From positions 6,040-70,039 of the forward strand of contig DASXPN010000072.1 of the NCBI GenBank assembly GCA_036493595.1: DNA of 64,000 nucleotides, in the 5' to 3' direction. The stretch is from DATAES01 sp036493595. GTDB lineage: Bacteria > Actinomycetota > Acidimicrobiia > Acidimicrobiales > JACDCH01. The number at the start of each line of letters is the position of its first letter. The stretch's first letter is position 1. The notes under the pieces are model-generated. The model saw only the letters and a program-made list of their open reading frames with translations, was not told where the DNA came from and did no database searches. The translations under genes and the position numbers were made by a program. This document shows positions 34,358 through 43,664 of the stretch, piece by piece.

Positions 34358-35782
34358 ATGGGTCGAGAAGCTGCCTTCTTCGATCTCGACCGCACGCTGT
34401 TGCGCGGCGCGAGCGGTCCGGTGATCAGCCAGGCGCTGAAGTCGGTCGGTCTGTTGCGCGATCGCAGCATCCCGGGCGAGGGGTTGATCTACCGCGTGTT
34501 CGATCTCGTCGGGGAGAGCCGTCCGACGATGCAGCTGGCGCGGCAGGCGGCGCGCTTCTCACAAGGTTGGTCGCGCGAGCAGGCACAGGAGGCGGGGCGA
34601 ATCGCGGCCGATAACCTGACCGGATCGGTTCAACCGTTTGCGGCCCCGATCATCGAAGAGCATCGAGCGGCGGGGCGCGCCGTCGTCCTCGCGACCACGA
34701 CTCCGTTCGATCTCGTGAAGCCGCTCGCTGACGCGCTCGGTCTCGACGACGTCGTCGCAACGCACTACGGCGTGCGCGACGGCAGGTACGACGGCACGAT
34801 CACCGGCGAGTTCGTGTGGGGCAAGGGCAAGTTGCGGGCCGTGCAGGAGTGGGCCGAAACGCACGACGTGTCGTTGCCCGAGTCGTACGCGTACTCCGAC
34901 AGTTGGTACGACGTGCCGCTGCTGTCCGCCGTCGGCCATCCGAACGCGGTGAACCCCGACCTGCGGTTGCTCGGCCAGGCCTTCGTGCGGCGGTGGCCGA
35001 TCCTCAACCTCGACGTCCCCAACGGGGTGCCGAAGGTGCTCGGCATCGAACCGCAGCAGATCCTCATGGCGGGCGCGTTCCCCCAGCTGATCCCGTACGC
35101 CCGCTTCGACATCAGCGGCATGGAGAACCTGCCCGAGAGCGGCGCCGCGATCGTGGTCGGTAACCACCGCAGCTACTTCGATCCCTTGGCGATGGGCCTC
35201 GCGTTCGCGCAGCGCGGGCGACCGGTGCGGTTCCTCGGCAAGAAGGAGGTGTTCGACGTACCTGTGGTCGGGCAGCTGGCGAAGGCGATCGGTGGCATCC
35301 GTGTGGATCGCGGCACTGGATCCGACGAGCCGTTGCAGGCGGCCGCAGAGGCGTTGCGCGGCGGTCAGGTCGTGGCGATCATGCCGCAGGGGACGATCCC
35401 GCGCGGCGAGGCGTTCTTCGATCCCGAGCTCAAGGGTCGATGGGGTGCGGCCCGCCTGGCGCAGCTGAGTGGCGCACCGGTGATCCCGGTCGGGATGTGG
35501 GGGACCGAGAAGGTGTGGCCCCGCAGCGCGCGGGTGCCGAACGTGCTCAACGTGACGAACCCGCCTCACATCACGATCCGCATGGGAGCGCCGGTCGAGC
35601 TGCAAGGCGAGAGCCTCGACGACGACACGACGCGCATCATGAGCGCGATCAGCGCGCTGCTGCCGCCCGAGGCGAACGAGGTCCACAAGCCGACCGCGGA
35701 GGAGCTGGCGAAGACGTACCCGTCCGGCAAGGTACCCACCGCCGGCGAGCACGAACGCGAGCGCCGCCCCGGCTCGGACTGA
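34358..35782 (+). CDS. HAD-IB phosphatase fused to PlsC acyltransferase
   Basis: This 474-residue protein starts at ATG 34358. Residues of about 1-230 form a HAD-IB phosphatase (FFDLDRTLL as motif I, SDSWYDVPLL as motif IV). Residues of about 260-450 form a 1-acylglycerol-3-phosphate acyltransferase with NHRSYFD (the NHxxxxD motif) and PQGTIPRG in place of the usual FPEGT. Such fusions could make phosphatidate and dephosphorylate it, or handle a related lipid. The translation start follows the 6C terminator closely, so its own promoter is unclear; read-through is possible. It acts at the membrane, although no clear span is present. Confidence 0.87.
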   Translation: MGREAAFFDLDRTLLRGASGPVISQALKSVGLLRDRSIPGEGLIYRVFDLVGESRPTMQLARQAARFSQGWSREQAQEAGRIAADNLTGSVQPFAAPIIEEHRAAGRAVVLATTTPFDLVKPLADALGLDDVVATHYGVRDGRYDGTITGEFVWGKGKLRAVQEWAETHDVSLPESYAYSDSWYDVPLLSAVGHPNAVNPDLRLLGQAFVRRWPILNLDVPNGVPKVLGIEPQQILMAGAFPQLIPYARFDISGMENLPESGAAIVVGNHRSYFDPLAMGLAFAQRGRPVRFLGKKEVFDVPVVGQLAKAIGGIRVDRGTGSDEPLQAAAEALRGGQVVAIMPQGTIPRGEAFFDPELKGRWGAARLAQLSGAPVIPVGMWGTEKVWPRSARVPNVLNVTNPPHITIRMGAPVELQGESLDDDTTRIMSAISALLPPEANEVHKPTAEELAKTYPSGKVPTAGEHERERRPGSD

Positions 35783-35794
35783 CCGCGACTTGGT

Positions 35795-36337
35795 TCAGGC
35801 GTTGCGGAAGGTCGCGACGGATTCGACCAGCGGGCGCCAGTGGTCGAGGTCGGGGACGATCGCGTCGGGATCCTTGGCGGTTTCGTCGGCGCGGCGCAGG
35901 GTGAGCGCGTCCGCCAGTTCGGGCCGTCGTTCGAGCGCCGCTCGCTCCTCCTCCGAGAGCGCGCCGCCCTGGTGGACGAGGCTCGCGGTCGAGCCCGAGC
36001 TGAGCGTGGCGCCGTAGCCGGCATCGACGGTGACGAGGTAGCGCTTGGCAGGCACGTGCAACTCGACCAGCGCGGCGACGCGCTCGCCGAGTAGCCCGCG
36101 CACCGCGTCGGCCGCGATCGCACCGTGCTCGATCGGATGGTGCGGTTGCAGGCGATGACCGATGTCGTGCACGAGACCGGCGAGGATCAGCTCGCTGTCG
36201 TCAGGCGCGACCTCGGCGAGCCGGGCCGCGCATTGCAGCGAGTGGGGGAGGATCGGGATCGGGTCCCCGTCCTCATCCAACGAGTCGTAGAACCGCTCGC
36301 ACGACTCGAGCACGTCGAGCAACTCGTCGACGGTCAT
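35795..36337 (-). CDS. HD-domain protein of the PhnZ-like oxygenase/phosphohydrolase type
   Basis: This 180-residue protein starts at ATG 36337. HSLQCA, GLVHDIGH and HPIEHGAIAAD supply the His/Asp metal ligands, and VELHVPAKRYLV is very close to the conserved HVxAKRYL of the PhnZ branch of HD-domain mixed-valent iron oxygenases. The substrate is unknown; no phosphonate genes lie nearby. It overlaps the aconitase stop by ATGA, so it is translated from the aconitase mRNA. Confidence 0.78.
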   Translation of the reverse strand: MTVDELLDVLESCERFYDSLDEDGDPIPILPHSLQCAARLAEVAPDDSELILAGLVHDIGHRLQPHHPIEHGAIAADAVRGLLGERVAALVELHVPAKRYLVTVDAGYGATLSSGSTASLVHQGGALSEEERAALERRPELADALTLRRADETAKDPDAIVPDLDHWRPLVESVATFRNA

Positions 36338-38595
36338 CCCTGTTGCTTGGCCCGGATGATGTTGAGCGCGCTGCCGGCCCGGAACCATTCGATCTGCTCC
36401 GGGCTGAACGTCTGCACGGTCTCGAAGTCGACGGTCGTGCCATCGGGCTTCGTGATGCGGCAGCGGACCGGCGTGTCCGGCGCGAGGTCGGCCAGCCCGA
36501 GCACGGAGATGCGATCGTCCTCACCGATCTCGTCGTAGGTCGACGGATCGGCGAACGTGAGCGGCAGCATCCCCTGCTTCTTCAGATTCGTCTCGTGGAT
36601 ACGGGCGAAGCTGCGAGCGAAGACGGCGACACCGCCACGGAAGCGAGGCTCCATTGCCGCGTGCTCGCGCGACGAGCCCTCGCCGTAGTTCTCGTCGCCG
36701 ACCGCGCACCAACGCACTCCCGACTCGCCCATGTGCTTGGCGATGTCAGGGAAGGATCGGGTCTCGCCGTCGATGGGATCTTTGCCCTCGCCGGCATCAC
36801 CGGTGAAGGCGTTGATCACGCCGAGGAAGAGGTTCCCGGAGATGTTCTCGAGGTGGCCTCGGAACCGCAGCCACTTGCCGGCGGCAGAGATGTGGTCGGT
36901 GGTGCACTTGCCCTTGGCCTTCATCAGGACAGGGAGATCGATGAAGTCCTGTCCGTCCCACGCGGGGAACGGCTCGAGCAGTTGGAGCCGCTCGGAGTCG
37001 GGCGCGACGACGACGTTGATGCCGGCGGTGTTCTCCGGCGGGGTCACGAAGCCCGACTCACCGGGATCGAAGCCCTTCGCGGGGAGGTCCTCACCGACGG
37101 GTGGCTCCAGTCGCACGCCCTCGATCTCGTCGGTCAGCGGGTTGAAGTCGAGCGTGCCCGCCAGTGCGTAGGCGATGACCATGTCAGGTGACGTGACGAA
37201 CGCCTTCGTGTTGGCGTTGCCGTCGTTGCGCTTCGGGAAGTTGCGGTTGTAGCTGTTGACGATCGTGTTGACCTTCGACGGATCGAGGTCGGAGCGATCC
37301 CACTGCCCGATGCACGGGCCGCACGCATTGGCGAGCACTGTGCCGCCGATGGCTTCGAGATCAGCGAGCAGGCCGTCGCGCTCGATCGTGGCGCGAACTT
37401 GCTCGGACCCTGGCGTGACGAGCAGTTGCGTCTTTGCCCGCAGCCCCTTCGCGGATGCTTGGCGCGCGATCGACGCGGCGCGCGTGATGTCCTCGTAAGA
37501 CGAGTTCGTGCACGACCCGACGAGCGCCGACGACACCTCGACCGGCACGTCGTTGTCACGGGCCCATGCGCCCACCTCGGACACCTGATGCGCGAGGTCG
37601 GGGGAGTCCGGCCCGTTGATCAGCGGTTGGAGGGTCGTCAGATCGATCTCGATGACCTGATCGAAGAAGCGCTCGGGATCGCGTTCGACTTCGGCGTCGG
37701 CGCGCAGGTGCACCGCGACCGCGTTGGCGGCGTCGGCGATCTCTTCGCGGCGCGTCGCCTTCAGGTATGCCGCCATGTTGTCGTCGTACGGGAACAGGGA
37801 TGTGGTCGCGCCGATCTCCGCGCCCATGTTGCAGATCGTGCCCTTGCCGGTGGCGGTGATGGTGTCGGCGCCCGGCCCGAAGTACTCGACGATGGCGCCG
37901 GTGCCGCCCTTCACGGTGAGCACCTCGGCGACCTTGAGGATCACGTCCTTGGGGGCGCTCCACCCGGACAGCGAGCCGGTCAGGTGGACACCGATCAGCT
38001 TCGGCCACCGCACGTTGAACGGGAATCCGGTCATCACGTCGACCGCGTCGGCGCCACCAACGCCGATGGCGACCATGCCGAGGCCGCCGGCATTCGGTGT
38101 GTGGCTGTCGGTGCCGATCATCATCCCGCCGGGGAACGCGTAGTTCTCGAGCACGACCTGGTGGATGATCCCCGAGCCCGGCTTCCAGAAGCCGATGCCG
38201 TACTTGGCGGAGACCGAGCGCAGGAACTCGTAGACCTCGGAGTTCACATCGAGCGCGAACTTCAGGTCGATGTTCGCCTCGACCTTCGCTTGGATCAGGT
38301 GATCGCAGTGCACTGTCGACGGCACCGCGACGGTGTCGAGACCCGCCGTCATGAACTGCAGGAGCGCCATCTGCGCGGTCGCGTCCTGCATGGCGACACG
38401 ATCGGGATCGAAGTCGGCGTAGCTGCGGCCGCGCTCCAGCGCCTGGCTGCGCGCGTCGCGCAGGTGGTTGAGGAGGATCTTCTCGGCCAGCGTCAGGGGC
38501 CGGCCCAGCCGTTCCTGCCCGATCGCAACTCGTTCCGCCAGCTGGTCGTAGACCTGCTCGACGAGGGAGACGGGGGTTCCGGCGGTGACGGCCAT
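36334..38595 (-). CDS. acn: Aconitate hydratase
   Basis: This aconitase of about 753 residues has the [4Fe-4S] cysteines in VGSCTNSSYED and ANACGPCIGQW, and the swivel domain with SSREHAAMEPRF near the C-terminus. Length and order fit the mitochondrial-type family. Of two adjacent ATGs (38598, 38595) the second is better spaced from AAGGAG. It interconverts citrate and isocitrate. It is divergent from a GntR gene with a TAGAC/GTCTA palindrome in the gap. Confidence 0.93.
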   Translation of the reverse strand: MAVTAGTPVSLVEQVYDQLAERVAIGQERLGRPLTLAEKILLNHLRDARSQALERGRSYADFDPDRVAMQDATAQMALLQFMTAGLDTVAVPSTVHCDHLIQAKVEANIDLKFALDVNSEVYEFLRSVSAKYGIGFWKPGSGIIHQVVLENYAFPGGMMIGTDSHTPNAGGLGMVAIGVGGADAVDVMTGFPFNVRWPKLIGVHLTGSLSGWSAPKDVILKVAEVLTVKGGTGAIVEYFGPGADTITATGKGTICNMGAEIGATTSLFPYDDNMAAYLKATRREEIADAANAVAVHLRADAEVERDPERFFDQVIEIDLTTLQPLINGPDSPDLAHQVSEVGAWARDNDVPVEVSSALVGSCTNSSYEDITRAASIARQASAKGLRAKTQLLVTPGSEQVRATIERDGLLADLEAIGGTVLANACGPCIGQWDRSDLDPSKVNTIVNSYNRNFPKRNDGNANTKAFVTSPDMVIAYALAGTLDFNPLTDEIEGVRLEPPVGEDLPAKGFDPGESGFVTPPENTAGINVVVAPDSERLQLLEPFPAWDGQDFIDLPVLMKAKGKCTTDHISAAGKWLRFRGHLENISGNLFLGVINAFTGDAGEGKDPIDGETRSFPDIAKHMGESGVRWCAVGDENYGEGSSREHAAMEPRFRGGVAVFARSFARIHETNLKKQGMLPLTFADPSTYDEIGEDDRISVLGLADLAPDTPVRCRITKPDGTTVDFETVQTFSPEQIEWFRAGSALNIIRAKQQG

Positions 38596-38634
38596 CATGT
38601 GCTCCTTGCGTGCCGCTTGCTTTTCGACCTGATA

Positions 38635-38646
38635 TAGACAAGTCTA
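38635..38646. promoter_or_regulatory. Palindromic operator candidate between acn and gntR
   Basis: TAGACAAGTCTA is a perfect 12-base palindrome in the 57-base gap. It overlaps TATAGA, a likely -10 for the rightward gene. GntR proteins commonly bind such short palindromes, so control of both acn and gntR is expected. Confidence 0.6.
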
Positions 38647-38652
38647 ATACAA

Positions 38653-39411
38653 GTGAGGTCAGTGCGCTACCACGAAATCGCCGACGACCTTCGCCGCCGG
38701 CTCGAGGCGGGGGAGTTCGCCGCCGAGCGGGCTGCGTCCGAGTCTCACAGTGTGCGTCTCCTACCCAGTGAGGCTGATCTCTGTGCAGCGTACGACGCGA
38801 GCCGGATCACGGTCCGTCGAGCGCTCGACGTGCTGCGCGAGGACGGCCTCATCGCGTCGAGGCGAGGCGTCGGCTGGTACGTGGCCGCCGACCCGCTGCG
38901 CCAGACGCTCGGCCGGCTCGGCACCATCGAGGCGCAGCTCGCCGAGGCCGGCATCGTGTCGACCCGCAGGGTGCTCGAGTTCGGATTCATCGCGGCGCCG
39001 GCGCGGGTGAGCCGCGTGCTCGGAGCTCGGCGGGTGCTCGAAGTCCAGCGGCTCACGCTCGCCGAGGGCACGCCCTTCGCGCGCGTGACCGTGTGGTGTG
39101 CGGAGCATCTCGGCCGGCACCTGTCCCTCGACGATGTCGAACAGTCCACGTTCTACGAGTTGCTCGACGTCGAGCTCGGGGCCGCGACTCAGACGATCGC
39201 GGCGGCCGCCGCGAGCAAGACGGACGCCGCATTGCTCGAAGTCGCCCCCGGTGCGCCGATGCTCTCGTGTGAGCGGGTCACGAACGACATGCACGGGCAA
39301 CCGGTGCTGATGAGCGAGCACGTCTTTCCGGCGGCCCGGACCGAGTTCGTGGTCGAGCTGACCCGCGCCGACCGATCGATGGCGCCGAGCGGTCTCCGCC
39401 TCGTGGAGTGA
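38653..39411 (+). CDS. GntR/HutC-type transcriptional regulator with UTRA domain
   Basis: The frame is 252 residues from GTG 38653; GTG 38662 (MRYHEIADDLRRR) is equally plausible. The winged helix is LLPSEADLCAAYDASRITVRRALDVLREDGLI, with a short insertion (AAERAASESHSV) before the recognition part, and a UTRA ligand domain follows (LEVQRLTLAEGTPFARVTVW). Divergent from aconitase, so probably an acn regulator that responds to a small metabolite. Confidence 0.87.
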   Translation: MRSVRYHEIADDLRRRLEAGEFAAERAASESHSVRLLPSEADLCAAYDASRITVRRALDVLREDGLIASRRGVGWYVAADPLRQTLGRLGTIEAQLAEAGIVSTRRVLEFGFIAAPARVSRVLGARRVLEVQRLTLAEGTPFARVTVWCAEHLGRHLSLDDVEQSTFYELLDVELGAATQTIAAAAASKTDAALLEVAPGAPMLSCERVTNDMHGQPVLMSEHVFPAARTEFVVELTRADRSMAPSGLRLVE

Positions 39412-39505
39412 CCCGATCGGACGGTGTCAAACCACCCGTTCGGGTCATAGTCATCCGCCATCTTGTCGACGTACGATCCTTCCGTGGTGCCCTCGAAGGG
39501 GAGGG

Positions 39506-40255
39506 GTGGGCGATTTGTCGGACGAGACGAACGAGACCGAGCGTCTCCTCGAGCAGCTCGAGGTGCACAACGCCGAGTTGGTTCGCTCCAACCGCGACCT
39601 CGACGACTTCGCCTACGTCGCCTCCCACGACCTGCGCTCACCGCTGATGGTCGTGCAGGGCTACCTCGACCTGTTGTGCCGGACGAAGGACCACCTGCTC
39701 GACGACGAGGCACGCCTGTTCGTCAAGGCCGCGCTCGACGGCAGTGAGCGCATGGTCCGGCTCATCGACGATCTCCTCCTGTTCTCGCGCGCGGGGCTGA
39801 CGCCGTGCGAGTTCGAGCGCGTCGACCTCACCGAGCTGGCGAGTGCGGTCGTGACAGAGAACGTCGGCGGACCCGGCGAGCGCAACGGCGCGGTACAGAT
39901 CGACGGCCTGCCGGTCGTCCTGGGTGACAAGACGATGCTGCGCCAGTTGTTCCAGAACCTGCTCTCGAATGCCATGAAGTTCGTGGCGCCGGACACGACG
40001 CCGCACGTCGTCCTCGGCGCCGACAGAGATGCCGAGTTCGTGTACGTCGCGGACAACGGCATCGGTATTCCGGAGTCCGAGCGCGAACGGGTGTTCCAGA
40101 TGTTGACGCGTGTGGACCCCGCCTCCGATCGGCCCGGTTCCGGCATCGGCCTCGCAGTGTGCGACCGCGTGGTGCGAGCCCACGGGGGCGAGTTGTGGGT
40201 CGAGGACGGTGACGACGGCGGCAGTCGCTTCTGTTTCACGTTGCCACTGCCTTGA
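39506..40255 (+). CDS. Orphan sensor histidine kinase
   Basis: This protein of about 249 residues has an N-terminal coiled-coil of about 35 residues, then HisKA with phospho-acceptor in YVASHDLRSPL. HATPase follows: FQNLLSNAMKF (N box), VADNGIGIP (G1) and GSGIGLAVC (G2). There is no membrane span or sensor domain, so it is soluble or complexed. GTG 39506 is directly after AAGGGGAGGG; TTG 39515 is better spaced. No response regulator is adjacent. Confidence 0.85.
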   Translation: MGDLSDETNETERLLEQLEVHNAELVRSNRDLDDFAYVASHDLRSPLMVVQGYLDLLCRTKDHLLDDEARLFVKAALDGSERMVRLIDDLLLFSRAGLTPCEFERVDLTELASAVVTENVGGPGERNGAVQIDGLPVVLGDKTMLRQLFQNLLSNAMKFVAPDTTPHVVLGADRDAEFVYVADNGIGIPESERERVFQMLTRVDPASDRPGSGIGLAVCDRVVRAHGGELWVEDGDDGGSRFCFTLPLP

Positions 40256-40279
40256 TCCGGCGTCTGCCAACCTTGCGGG

Positions 40280-41119
40280 ATGCAGGTGTTGCCGCGGCGA
40301 TGGCACGCGGAGACGTGGGTGTGCTCGATGCGCGGGCACGTCACACCGGCGTCGGCTGCGGCCCGGCTGCGACCGGAGGACCGCGAGCTCGGGGTCGAGC
40401 TGGCCGACGGCCGCCGCATGGCGCGCTGCCTCCGGTGTGACGTTTGGGTCGAGGGTTTCCCACCTGTCGGCGACGACGCCGCCGCGTACGAAGTCGTCCC
40501 GCCGCTGTCCGAGCTCGACAAGCCGCGACGCGGCCGGCCACTGCGTGACGCGATCGTGCTGCGGGTCATCGCCATCGACCGCGCCCTGCACTCATTGATC
40601 TTCGGGCTCCTCGCGGTCGCGCTGATCTTCCTCGACACGAAGCTGTTCGACCTCCAGTCCTTCGCCCGCGATGCCGCCGATCGCCTCGACGGGGTCGCCA
40701 GCAACACCGGCCCGCACGCCAGCCACGATGTGCTGAGTCGCGAGTTGCACAAGCTCGCCAACCTCGACCGCGGCACGGTCACCACGTTGGCGATCACCGC
40801 CACCGCCTACGCCGTCATCGAAGGAGTCGAAGCGGTGGGGTTGTGGCTCGAACGCCGCTGGGCGGAGTACCTGACCGTGGTCGCGACCGCCGGCTTCTTG
40901 CCCTTCGAGATCCGTGAGCTGATGGACCGCGTGACGGTGTTGCGCCTCGCCGCGCTCGTCGTCAACGTCGCGATCCTCGTGTACCTCCTGTACGCGAAGC
41001 GCCTGTTCGGGTTGCGCGGGGGAGCGGCTGCACTCCACGAGCAGATCGACTGGGATGCCGTGCTCTCGCCGCCGGCACCACCTGAGCCCGCGCCGCCGCA
41101 TCCGACGCCGGTGCACTAG
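40280..41119 (+). CDS. DUF2127 membrane protein
   Basis: This 279-residue protein has four or so membrane segments in the second half (LHSLIFGLLAVALIFLDTK, TTLAITATAYAVIEGVEAVG, YLTVVATAGFLPFEIRELM and VVNVAILVYLLYAKRLF), the DUF2127 pattern. The N-terminal 85 residues are soluble and hold CLRCDVW, a possible small metal site. A proline-rich tail follows. Function not known. It lies 24 bases after the kinase gene. Confidence 0.75.
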   Translation: MQVLPRRWHAETWVCSMRGHVTPASAAARLRPEDRELGVELADGRRMARCLRCDVWVEGFPPVGDDAAAYEVVPPLSELDKPRRGRPLRDAIVLRVIAIDRALHSLIFGLLAVALIFLDTKLFDLQSFARDAADRLDGVASNTGPHASHDVLSRELHKLANLDRGTVTTLAITATAYAVIEGVEAVGLWLERRWAEYLTVVATAGFLPFEIRELMDRVTVLRLAALVVNVAILVYLLYAKRLFGLRGGAAALHEQIDWDAVLSPPAPPEPAPPHPTPVH

Positions 41120-41122
41120 CCA

Positions 41123-42064
41123 CTAGCCGAGATCGGGCCAGCGCCGTTCCTGCGGGCGGCGCCGCTTCGGTCCGCGATCGCCGAGCGCCCACGCCCGCCG
41201 CCACGACGGCGCGTCCGGCCCGGACAGCGGGGGCGTCTCGGTGCGGTGGGCACGCAGCCGGGCGCTGTACCAGTCGGTGCCGACCTCGTCGGCGAGTGCG
41301 GCAACCGCGCGCTCGATGCGCACGGCCAGCCGGCGGGAGTCGTCTCCCTCGCCCGGCCACAGCGCCTCGCCGAACGTGAGGCGGGTTGCCGATCGGCTCG
41401 GCCGGTTCTTGCCCTTGCGCAGGATGCGGCCGGTTCCCTCGATGTGCACCGGCACGACCGGCACGTGGCACCGCAGCGAGAGGTAGGCCGCACCGCCGCG
41501 GAAGGGCTGGCCCCAACCGTCGGGCGACCGGCCGCCTTCGGGGAAGATCACGAGGCTCCATCCGTCCTCGATCAGCGCGGCGGCGTCATCAGCGGGACGC
41601 CGAGACACCCGCGTCCGCTCGATCGGGATCGCGTTCAACACCAGCGCGGACGCGGCCGACCGCACGCGCGATGTGAAGAAGTAGTCAGCCGCGGCTGCGA
41701 CGAAGGTCTTGTGCCGCCACGGCTCGGGGATCGACGACAACAGCAACGGGGTGTCGACGTGGCTGTGATGGTTGGCGGCGAAGATCACGGGCTGCGGCGG
41801 ATCCGCGTCGGCGAGATCGCGCAGTCGATCGAGGCCGCGGCGATCGGGCACCGCGAGCACTTCCATCGCCGGCGTGAGCACGCCCTCGAGGAGGCCGAGC
41901 CGCGCCATGCGGGCACCGAACGATCGCGCCCACTCGGTGTCGTAGTTGGCGCCGGTCCGACGCTTGTCGGGCAGCGGGTCGACGGCGATCGGGGTACGGG
42001 CCGCGGTGAACGGGAACGGCAGCCGTGACACAAGCGACAGGCGCGGGATCTGCGGCAGCTTCAC
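41123..42064 (-). CDS. 1-acylglycerol-3-phosphate acyltransferase-type (PlsC)
   Basis: This 313-residue protein starts at GTG 42064 (MKLPQIPRLSLVSRL). NHHSHVD is the NHxxxxD catalytic motif, FPEGGRSPDGWG the acyl-acceptor motif, and RKGKNRPSR a basic loop. It is the last gene of a four-gene operon with a LarA-like protein, an alcohol dehydrogenase and a reductase/HAD fusion. It should transfer acyl groups to a lipid acceptor at the inner membrane. Start overlaps the previous stop by GTGA. Confidence 0.87.
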   Translation of the reverse strand: MKLPQIPRLSLVSRLPFPFTAARTPIAVDPLPDKRRTGANYDTEWARSFGARMARLGLLEGVLTPAMEVLAVPDRRGLDRLRDLADADPPQPVIFAANHHSHVDTPLLLSSIPEPWRHKTFVAAAADYFFTSRVRSAASALVLNAIPIERTRVSRRPADDAAALIEDGWSLVIFPEGGRSPDGWGQPFRGGAAYLSLRCHVPVVPVHIEGTGRILRKGKNRPSRSATRLTFGEALWPGEGDDSRRLAVRIERAVAALADEVGTDWYSARLRAHRTETPPLSGPDAPSWRRAWALGDRGPKRRRPQERRWPDLG

Positions 42065-43650
42065 TTCACGTCGGCCAGCAACAGCGGCGGCACGTGCAGG
42101 TGCGTGATCGTCGGCGTGCGGCCGACGACGTCCGACGCCATCTCGAGCGCGTCGTTCATCGTCGACGCGGGCATGAAGCCGAGACGTCGCACAGAGCGAG
42201 GCTCGCCGCCGACGATGATCACGCGGCCGACGTGTTGCAGCGCGTGCGCGCCCCAGTACCACATGTAGAACGGATGAACTCCGTGGTACGCGTAGCTCGT
42301 CCGGTACAGATGCCGGTACCACTCGTCCTCGGCGAAGCCCTTCTCGAACTCGGCTTCGATGCGCAACGGGTCGGTTGTCTCCGACAGCACCTGTTCGAAG
42401 AAGTCGATGTAGCTCGGATGATGGACGGGGTGGAACTCCCACGGCGTCGGGTGGCTCATGATGAGCACGCCGCCCTCGCGCACGAGTGGCTTGTTGCGGT
42501 AGAGGTTGAAGAAGTAGCCGAGCCCGAGACACATCACGAGGATCGGGTTCATGATCGAGTTGACGTTGTACGGGCAGATGTACGGCAGCCCCATGGCGAG
42601 GATGTCGGTCTGCCCGTCGACCTCGACCAGCTGCTGGCGATGCACGTTGCGGATGGTCTCCTCGTGCACCGGTCCGACCTCGCCCGCTTGCACGCTCGTC
42701 ATCTGATGCGGCGCCTTGATCGACTGGAAGATCTGGCGCGTGATGCGCGAGGGCGTCCGGGCGAGGCTCTTGCTCGACCCGATGAACAGCGCGCGATCGC
42801 GCGCCGTCCATTCCCACTCGCGCTTCATCAGGAACTCGAACGGCGACGGGAACGTGTCGGTGTTGAGCGTGGTCTCGATCTGGAAGATCTTCACGCCCGC
42901 ATCCGTGATGACCTTGCCCATGCGCCAGTTGCTCGAGTGCAGTTCGCTGCGGTGGTGGTCCATGAGCGATCGCGACTGTTGCAACGTGTGGACGTTGTGG
43001 TGATGGCGCAATGATCGGTAGCTGGCCAGCCCGGTGGCGGTGGACTTCCAACCGCCGTCCATGGCGACGAGGTTGATGTTCACGTAGACGAGCAGATCGG
43101 ACTCTGCCGCCCGCCGATTGATCTCGACCTCTTCGCCCGACTCGGTCGTGCCGAGGTACGCCATCGCGTCGGTGTCCTCGGCATCGAGGTTGTAGAGCCG
43201 TCCCGACGGCGCGAACGCGTCGTACACGCGATCACCCACCGCGTGGCGCAACTCTGCTTCGGTCATGCGGCGGTGCAACGCGAGTGCGGCGATGAGATGC
43301 ACGTCGTCGACGCCGGCTTCGGCGGCCATGTCGAGCACTGCCTCGATCACCCGCTGGCGCACGTCGGGCCGGCGCATCGGCGGCAGCGGCAACGAGACGT
43401 CGTCGAACGCGATCGTCAGCTTCATGTCCGGGAACAACAACTCGGGCAGCGGCTTGGAGTCGCCCAACGGGTTGAGCAGCGCCCGGCGGATCGCCGCTTG
43501 GGGGTCCTTCATCGGGTCGAGCGGCTCGGGTGGATAGATGACGCGCGTGCGCTCGGGTGGCAGCTTCTCGAGGCGGAAGCCTTCGCCGTGCCAGAACAGC
43601 AGCGGCGGGGTCGAGCGATCGACGTCGAGCACGAATCCAGGACGGGGCAT
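42061..43650 (-). CDS. LarA-like (DUF2088) nickel-pincer racemase-type protein
   Basis: This 529-residue protein is related to lactate racemase LarA. HLIAALALHRRMTEAEL (near 119-135) matches the LarA motif with His before PMT-like residues, and AMDGGWKSTATGLASYRS holds the cofactor-type Lys in the GG.K pattern. Further His are present (RHHHN, GVHPFYMWYWG). The rest of the C-terminal half is diverged, so the substrate is probably not lactate. No larB, larC or larE gene is nearby. It sits among lipid genes. Confidence 0.72.
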   Translation of the reverse strand: MPRPGFVLDVDRSTPPLLFWHGEGFRLEKLPPERTRVIYPPEPLDPMKDPQAAIRRALLNPLGDSKPLPELLFPDMKLTIAFDDVSLPLPPMRRPDVRQRVIEAVLDMAAEAGVDDVHLIAALALHRRMTEAELRHAVGDRVYDAFAPSGRLYNLDAEDTDAMAYLGTTESGEEVEINRRAAESDLLVYVNINLVAMDGGWKSTATGLASYRSLRHHHNVHTLQQSRSLMDHHRSELHSSNWRMGKVITDAGVKIFQIETTLNTDTFPSPFEFLMKREWEWTARDRALFIGSSKSLARTPSRITRQIFQSIKAPHQMTSVQAGEVGPVHEETIRNVHRQQLVEVDGQTDILAMGLPYICPYNVNSIMNPILVMCLGLGYFFNLYRNKPLVREGGVLIMSHPTPWEFHPVHHPSYIDFFEQVLSETTDPLRIEAEFEKGFAEDEWYRHLYRTSYAYHGVHPFYMWYWGAHALQHVGRVIIVGGEPRSVRRLGFMPASTMNDALEMASDVVGRTPTITHLHVPPLLLADVK

Positions 43651-43664
43651 GGTTCAGCGGTCTC

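Noticed and set aside
36343..37191. Plus-strand open frame opposite aconitase
   Set aside because: Mirror of a well-supported aconitase with its Fe-S motifs; the product is Glu/Arg/Val-rich without a domain.
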